Shown here: positions 1-6,325 of the stretch, in pieces
Layout: every line of letters begins with the position of its first letter
Position numbering within the stretch: position 1 is the stretch's first letter
The notes under the pieces: generated by a model
What the model was told of the DNA's origin: nothing
The model's input: the letters and a program-made list of their open reading frames with translations, nothing else
Databases searched by the model: none
Origin: Acidobacteriaceae bacterium
Lineage (GTDB): Bacteria > Acidobacteriota > Terriglobia > Terriglobales > Acidobacteriaceae
Assembly (NCBI GenBank): GCA_003156495.1
Contig: PMHC01000126.1
Location: 857 to 7,181 of the forward strand
Direction: 5' to 3'
DNA length: 6,325 nt
Position numbers and translations under genes: made by a program

Positions 1-1088
1 ACACCGTCGCCTATCACTTCAAAGAGCCGCTGGGCGTCGTCGGCCAGATCATTCCCTGGAACTTTCCGCTGCTGATGGCTGCCTGGAAGCTAGCGCCGGC
101 GCTGAGCGCGGGCAATTGCGTCGTCATCAAACCGGCCTCGAATACGCCGCTGAGCCTGATGGTTTTTGCGCAGATCGTCAGCGACCTGCTACCGCCGGGC
201 GTGCTGAACATCGTCAGCGGACCGGGCGGAGAGATCGGCAAGGCGCTGGCCTCGAACAAACGCATCGCCAAGATCGCCTTCACCGGCGAAACCACTACCG
301 GCCGGCTCATCATGCAATACGCCTCCGAGCCGATCATTCCGCAGACGCTCGAGCTGGGCGGCAAATCGCCGAATATTTTCTTTGCCGACGTAATGGATGC
401 CGACGACGAGTTCTTCGACAAAGTGCTGGAGGGCTTCGCCTTGTTTGCATTTAATAAAGGTGAAGTCTGCACCTGCCCGTCGCGCGCGCTCGTTCAGGAG
501 TCGATCTTCGACAAATTCATGGAGCGCGCCGTGGCTCGCGTCAACCGCATCAAGGTGGGCAACCCGCTCGATCCGTCCACGATGATGGGGCCGCAGGTTT
601 CGCCCGAACAGATGAACAAGATTCTCGACTACATCCGCATCGGCAAGGAGGAAGGCGCGGTCTGCCTGACCGGTGGCGAACAGGCGCACCTGGGCGGCGA
701 CCTCGAACGCGGCAACTTTCTCACGCCAACTGTTTTTGTCGGCAACAACAAGATGCGCGTCTTTCAGGAGGAGATCTTCGGGCCGGTGGTTTCGGTCACG
801 AAGTTCAAAACGCTGGAGGATGCGATCGCCATCGGCAATGACACCATCTACGGGCTGGGCTCGGGCGTCTGGTCGCGCAATTCGAACAATCTCTACCGTG
901 TGGGCCGCGAGATCAAGGCCGGCCGCTGCTGGACCAACTGCTACCACGTTTATCCGGCCGGCGCGGCCTTTGGCGGATACAAGGAGTCCGGTTTCGGCCG
1001 CGAAACCCACAAGATGATTCTCGATCACTATCAACAGACCAAGAATCTTCTCGTCAGCTATAGCACCAAGGCGATGGGCTTCTTCTAA
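1..1088 (+). CDS. aldB: AldB/ExaC-type aldehyde dehydrogenase, 3' part (5' end outside window)
   Basis: Cytoplasmic NAD(P)-dependent oxidation of an aldehyde, probably acetaldehyde or another short aliphatic aldehyde, to the carboxylic acid. The frame is already open at the left edge (first full codon at base 3) and gives 361 residues ending in TAA at 1086-1088. The family is about 500 residues, so roughly 145 are missing and the ATG at 75 is internal. Visible family landmarks are PWNF (Asn codon 60-62), the cofactor-binding IKPAS lysine (129-131), FTGET (279-293), the general-base Glu of ELGGK (351-353), the catalytic Cys in GEVCTCPSR (468-470) and the EEIFGPV Glu (771-773). The GEVCTCPSRALVQ stretch, TNCYHVYPAGAAFGGYK and the HKMILDHYQQTKNLLVSYS tail match E. 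coli AldB and Pseudomonas ExaC as I recall them, more closely than betaine or succinate-semialdehyde dehydrogenases. All catalytic residues visible are intact. It converges on the efflux operon and looks functionally independent of it. Exact substrate is inferred. Confidence 0.95.
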   Translation, partial: TVAYHFKEPLGVVGQIIPWNFPLLMAAWKLAPALSAGNCVVIKPASNTPLSLMVFAQIVSDLLPPGVLNIVSGPGGEIGKALASNKRIAKIAFTGETTTGRLIMQYASEPIIPQTLELGGKSPNIFFADVMDADDEFFDKVLEGFALFAFNKGEVCTCPSRALVQESIFDKFMERAVARVNRIKVGNPLDPSTMMGPQVSPEQMNKILDYIRIGKEEGAVCLTGGEQAHLGGDLERGNFLTPTVFVGNNKMRVFQEEIFGPVVSVTKFKTLEDAIAIGNDTIYGLGSGVWSRNSNNLYRVGREIKAGRCWTNCYHVYPAGAAFGGYKESGFGRETHKMILDHYQQTKNLLVSYSTKAMGFF

Positions 1089-1124
1089 AGCATTTTCATC
1101 GATGGTATAGAGAAAATTTGGGTG

Positions 1125-1166
1125 CCCCATCCTAGCCGCGTCTTGTCTGTTGCGGCTAGGGTGGGG
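1125..1166. terminator. Long GC-rich hairpin between convergent genes, probable bidirectional transcription end
   Basis: Left arm 1125-1139 (CCCCATCCTAGCCGC) pairs with right arm 1152-1166 (GCGGCTAGGGTGGGG) over 15 bp with a single wobble (T1130 against G1161), around a 12-nt loop. It lies 36 nt after the dehydrogenase stop and 44 nt beyond the last base of the outer-membrane factor gene, in the only gap between the convergent genes. The U-tract is poor. On the - strand the stem is followed by CACCCAAATTTTC (four T after a spacer), and on the + strand by AAAAG with no T run. It therefore fits an imperfect intrinsic terminator, better for the - strand, or a palindromic repeat that also stops transcription. 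Nothing else in the 122-bp gap (1089-1210) looks like a gene. Confidence 0.5.
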
Positions 1167-1210
1167 AAAAGCGGATCGCCGCCGTTTAGAGCCCGAAGCC
1201 TTCGCCGATT

Positions 1211-2686
1211 TTATTTCGGCAACTGCGTCGCGTCCCAGCCGCCGCCCAGGGCGCGGACTAGGCTGACGCTGGCGGCGAACTGCCGGCTCTCGATGTCGAT
1301 GGCGGTGCGGCGGTCGGCGAGCAGCGTCTGCTCGGCGGTGAGCACTTCAAGATAATTGGTGACGCCGCCCTTGTAGCGTGCGTTCGACAGGTCGAAGGAA
1401 TGTTGCGCCGACTCGACGGCGCTCTGCTCGACGGCGGTTTCATGCTCCAGAATGCACAGCGCGGCCAGTTGATCCTCCACGTCGTCGAAGGCCTGAAAGA
1501 CGGCATTGCGATAGCCGTCGGCCTGGGCTTCGTAGGCATGACGCGCGGCATCGGTGAGGGCGTGACGCCGACCGGCGTCGAAGAGCAACTCCGTTGCTTG
1601 AGCGCCCAGGCTCCAGATCGAACTCGGTCCCTGAATCCAAGTGCCGGGGTGCGTGCTTTGAAAGCCGCCGCCGCCGCCCAGAACAATGTCGGGATAGTAG
1701 GCGCTTACGGCGATGCCGATGCGCGCGTTGGCCGCCGCCGTCAGCCGTTCGGCCGCGGCGATGTCTGGCCGGCGCTCGAGCAGTTGCGAAGGCACGCCGG
1801 TAGGAATTTTGGGCAGCGCCAGATCGAGCGGCGAAAAGGGAATCGAGAAGCCGGAGAGATCGTAGTTGGCCAGCGTGCCGATGGCGTGCTCGTAGCGCGC
1901 ACGCGCCACGCCCAGGTCGACCAGTTGCGCGCGTACGGTTTCAAGCTGCGTTTTGGCTTGGGCCACATCAACGGCGTTGGCCACTCCACCCTTGAAGCGT
2001 CGTTGGGTAAGATCGAACTGATGCTCCAGGTCGGCCACGGTGGCGGTCAGCAGCTTGATCTGCGAGTCGATGCCGCGCAGAGCGAAGTAGTCGGCGGCCA
2101 TCTCGGCGTGCAGCGTGAGATCGACGTTGGCGGCTTCGGCGGCGGTGGCTTGCGCGCCGGCCTGCGACTGTTCGACGGAGCGGCGGATGCGCCCCCAGAA
2201 GTCCGGTTCCCAACTGGCTTGGCCGGCGATCGTCAAATCGTTATAGGTAATGTTTTTGCTCGACGAGGCCAGCGGCCGGTTGGCCGAGACGCGGTCGCGA
2301 CTCGCCGAAGGGCTGAGCGAAAGCGAGGGATAAAGATCGGCGCGCGCGGCTCCAACCTGATCGCGCGCGGCAAGGTAGGTTTCAAGCGCCTGGCGCAGTT
2401 CGACGTTGTTGCTGGCGATGCGCTCTTCTAGCTTGTTGAGTTGCTGGTCCTGGTAAATCTCCCACCATTTGCCCTTCAGCATTCCGTCGGAGGGGCTGGC
2501 CGGTTTCCAGGCGCCGCCCTGCGGATTCGGTGGCGGAAGAATTGCCGCCGTTGCTCCGGCTTCTTTGTAGATGGCCGGCGCGGTAGCCGTGGGCCGGCTG
2601 TAGTTGGGGCCGACGGGCTTGCAGCCGGAGAGCAGAGCCAGCGCTGCCAAACCCATAGCGGAATAAACGAGTCGCGGAGCTGCCAT
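1211..2686 (-). CDS. RND efflux outer-membrane factor lipoprotein (NodT/OprM family)
   Basis: Outer-membrane channel of a tripartite efflux pump. It forms a trimeric barrel plus periplasmic helical tunnel that receives substrate from the permease and adaptor. The 491-residue length is normal. The N-terminus is a lipoprotein signal peptide: Arg5, a hydrophobic stretch at about 6-19, and the lipobox LLSGC with the lipidated Cys at residue 22, followed by the family hallmark PVGPNY (24-29). Two outer-membrane efflux repeats follow. The first (about 75-275) has WEPDFWGR (159-166) and RRFKGGVANAVDV (229-241). The second (about 300-485) has LLERRPDIAAAE (302-313), LFDAGRR (368-374), the matching ARYKGGVTNYLEV (436-448) and the terminal LVRALGGGW (476-484). 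The ATG at 2686-2684 is supported by the signal peptide starting there and by an AGAGAGG ribosome site 9 nt upstream. It is the last gene of the operon, 2 nt after the adaptor stop. Substrate cannot be inferred. Confidence 0.96.
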   Translation of the reverse strand: MAAPRLVYSAMGLAALALLSGCKPVGPNYSRPTATAPAIYKEAGATAAILPPPNPQGGAWKPASPSDGMLKGKWWEIYQDQQLNKLEERIASNNVELRQALETYLAARDQVGAARADLYPSLSLSPSASRDRVSANRPLASSSKNITYNDLTIAGQASWEPDFWGRIRRSVEQSQAGAQATAAEAANVDLTLHAEMAADYFALRGIDSQIKLLTATVADLEHQFDLTQRRFKGGVANAVDVAQAKTQLETVRAQLVDLGVARARYEHAIGTLANYDLSGFSIPFSPLDLALPKIPTGVPSQLLERRPDIAAAERLTAAANARIGIAVSAYYPDIVLGGGGGFQSTHPGTWIQGPSSIWSLGAQATELLFDAGRRHALTDAARHAYEAQADGYRNAVFQAFDDVEDQLAALCILEHETAVEQSAVESAQHSFDLSNARYKGGVTNYLEVLTAEQTLLADRRTAIDIESRQFAASVSLVRALGGGWDATQLPK

Positions 2687-2688
2687 GA

Positions 2689-3909
2689 TTAAGCGCCTCT
2701 CTTGGCCAGGCCGCCGGGGGCGACGACAGTCACTTTTTCTCCATCGATCAGCGAGTCGGGCGGGTCTTGAATCACCTGGTCGCCGAGACTGATTCCGGTA
2801 ACGATCTGTACGCTGGCGCCGTCGTCTTCGCTGATGGTAACCGGAAGCAGATGAACGACCGTTCCCTGGCTGCCGGTGACGGCCACGGCGACGCGCGCTC
2901 CTTCGCGGTGGAAGATCAGCGCCGCGGCGGGCACGACGAAGGCCTGGCTGGCGGGCGGAGCTTTGAAGTGCACCTGCGCCAGCGAGCCGGGCAGCAATTC
3001 GCCGGCGCGGTTGTCGAGGTCGACTTCGACCAGCAGCGTGCGGCTGGTGGGATCGATGGCGTCGGCGGTGCGCACCAGCGTGCCCTCATAGCTTTTTCCG
3101 GCGTGCTCGGGAAAGGTGACGGGAATCTTCATGCCGGGCTTGAGAGATTGCGAATAAATCTGCGGCACGTTGGTGTAGACGCGTAGCGTTCCCACCGCCT
3201 GCAGGTGGAAGAGCTCAGAGGCCGAGCCTTCGGTGATGAGCTGCCCGGTATCGACGGCGCGCGCGGTCACCACGCCGTCAAAGGGCGCGTAGATGCGCTC
3301 GAAGCCCTGCATCTGGCGCAGCCGGTCGAGGTTGGCCTTGGCCGATTTCACGGCTGAAGCGGTGGCGGTGGCCTGGTTAACGAAGGTGTCGGTATCCTGC
3401 TGCGAAACGGCGTCGGACTTGACCAGCCCCGAGTAGCGCTGAGCCTGGATGTGGGCGATGTTGGCGTTGGCCTGCGCGGTGGCCAGATCGGCCTGCGCCT
3501 GCGCCACCTGCCGGTCGAGTTCTGGTGTGTCGATGACGGCCAGCAGCGCGCCTTTTTTCACCTTGGCGCCGATGTCGTAGTACCAGTGCAGCAGGTAGCC
3601 GTTGGCGCGGGCGTAGATGGGCGAGTCGGTATAGGCTGTGACGTTGCCGGGGAGCACGAAGTTGTCTATGGGCGCGCCGAGCTTGGGCGCGGCGACGGAG
3701 ACGGTGGGGGCGGCCAGGGTATTGGTCTGCTCGGTCAAAAGGCGTTTGGCGTGGATGCGATGCAGAATGCCGGCCGCCGCCAGCGCGATCAGAATCAGCA
3801 CCACGACGACTGCGCCTCGCAGAGCCTTGCGCGGCGGAATGGGATTTTGCTCTTCCGCGGTCGCGTAGCCGGGAGTCGTTTCTTGAGTCGGATTGATTTC
3901 GTCAGCCAT
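2689..3909 (-). CDS. RND efflux periplasmic adaptor subunit (membrane fusion protein, HlyD/AcrA family)
   Basis: Periplasmic bridge between the inner-membrane permease and the outer-membrane channel. The protein has 406 residues. A hydrophilic, acidic, Pro/Gln-rich N-terminal tail (1-27) is followed by basic residues and a single membrane helix (about 32-49). There is no lipobox and no cysteine at all, so it is anchored by the helix and not by lipid as in AcrA. Then come the first half of the lipoyl-like domain (about 96-131, with ARANGYL and AKVKKGALLAVIDTPEL), an Ala/Gln-rich alpha-hairpin (about 132-200), the second lipoyl half (206-225, YAPFDGVV and DTGQLI), a beta-barrel domain (about 238-316, with LKPGM and the SRTLLVEVDLDN strand) and the membrane-proximal domain (about 320-398). 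The ATG at 3909-3907 has GGAG 8 nt upstream, and the preceding permease gene stops 5 nt before it. All adaptor domains are present, so it should be functional. The cognate pump is the neighbouring permease by context. Confidence 0.96.
   Translation of the reverse strand: MADEINPTQETTPGYATAEEQNPIPPRKALRGAVVVVLILIALAAAGILHRIHAKRLLTEQTNTLAAPTVSVAAPKLGAPIDNFVLPGNVTAYTDSPIYARANGYLLHWYYDIGAKVKKGALLAVIDTPELDRQVAQAQADLATAQANANIAHIQAQRYSGLVKSDAVSQQDTDTFVNQATATASAVKSAKANLDRLRQMQGFERIYAPFDGVVTARAVDTGQLITEGSASELFHLQAVGTLRVYTNVPQIYSQSLKPGMKIPVTFPEHAGKSYEGTLVRTADAIDPTSRTLLVEVDLDNRAGELLPGSLAQVHFKAPPASQAFVVPAAALIFHREGARVAVAVTGSQGTVVHLLPVTISEDDGASVQIVTGISLGDQVIQDPPDSLIDGEKVTVVAPGGLAKRGA
2696..2702 (-). promoter_or_regulatory. 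Shine-Dalgarno for the outer-membrane factor, inside the adaptor gene's end
   Basis: On the - strand AGAGAGG is followed by a 9-nt spacer and the ATG at 2686-2684. The site overlaps the last coding codons of the adaptor, whose TAA is at 2691-2689. This fixes the start of the outer-membrane factor and implies translational coupling. Confidence 0.7.
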
Positions 3910-3914
3910 AGAGA

Positions 3915-6325
<2,411 letters not shown>

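Noticed and set aside
1092..1117. ATTTTC...GAAAAT inverted repeat just after the dehydrogenase stop
   Set aside because: It is only a 6-bp AT-rich stem with a 14-nt loop, too weak to call a terminator or operator. The adjacent 15-bp hairpin is far stronger.
189..1130. 313-codon open frame on the - strand across the aldehyde dehydrogenase gene
   Set aside because: It is antisense to a clearly conserved enzyme, its translation matches no family I recognise, and long antisense frames are expected in GC-rich coding DNA.
1204..1220. GCCGA...TCGGC small inverted repeat over the outer-membrane factor stop codon
   Set aside because: A 5-bp stem with a 7-nt loop is expected by chance in this composition, and it overlaps coding sequence.
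1400..2431. 343-codon open frame on the + strand across the outer-membrane factor gene
   Set aside because: It is an antisense shadow of a well-supported lipoprotein gene. Its product is low-complexity Gly/Arg-rich with no recognisable domain.

Overview
The window looks like ordinary chromosome from a GC-rich Gram-negative bacterium. It holds the 3' end of an aldehyde dehydrogenase gene on the + strand, which converges on a three-gene tripartite efflux operon on the - strand. The outer-membrane lipoprotein and the RND pump show that the host has an outer membrane. The protein style, the RND-adaptor-outer membrane factor gene order and the GGGTGCCCCATCC-type palindrome between the convergent genes suggest Acidobacteriota (Terriglobia). 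That placement rests on recall, not a search, and is tentative.

Layout: 1-1088 (+) is an AldB/ExaC-type NAD(P)-dependent aldehyde dehydrogenase missing its N-terminus at the window edge. 1089-1210 is a 122-bp convergent gap containing a strong 15-bp-stem hairpin, the probable shared transcription end. 1211-2686 (-) is a NodT-family outer-membrane factor lipoprotein. 2689-3909 (-) is a periplasmic adaptor (membrane fusion protein). 3915-6325 (-) is an RND inner-membrane permease that runs off the right edge and lacks its N-terminal part.

The three - strand genes are read permease, adaptor, outer-membrane factor, with gaps of 5 and 2 nt. Each downstream Shine-Dalgarno sequence lies in the end of the preceding gene, so they are almost certainly one translationally coupled unit. 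Together they encode a complete pump: the permease takes substrate from the inner membrane or periplasm using the proton gradient, the adaptor bridges the periplasm, and the outer-membrane channel releases substrate outside. Substrate cannot be read from the sequence. The aldehyde dehydrogenase is a separate transcription unit with no visible functional link.

I found no CRISPR array, tRNA, rRNA, insertion sequence, phage gene or clear novel system. The points most worth a second look are the permease's missing TM10 lysine, which is essential in AcrB, and the intergenic palindrome that may belong to a dispersed repeat family. The promoter and any regulator of the efflux operon must lie beyond the right edge.
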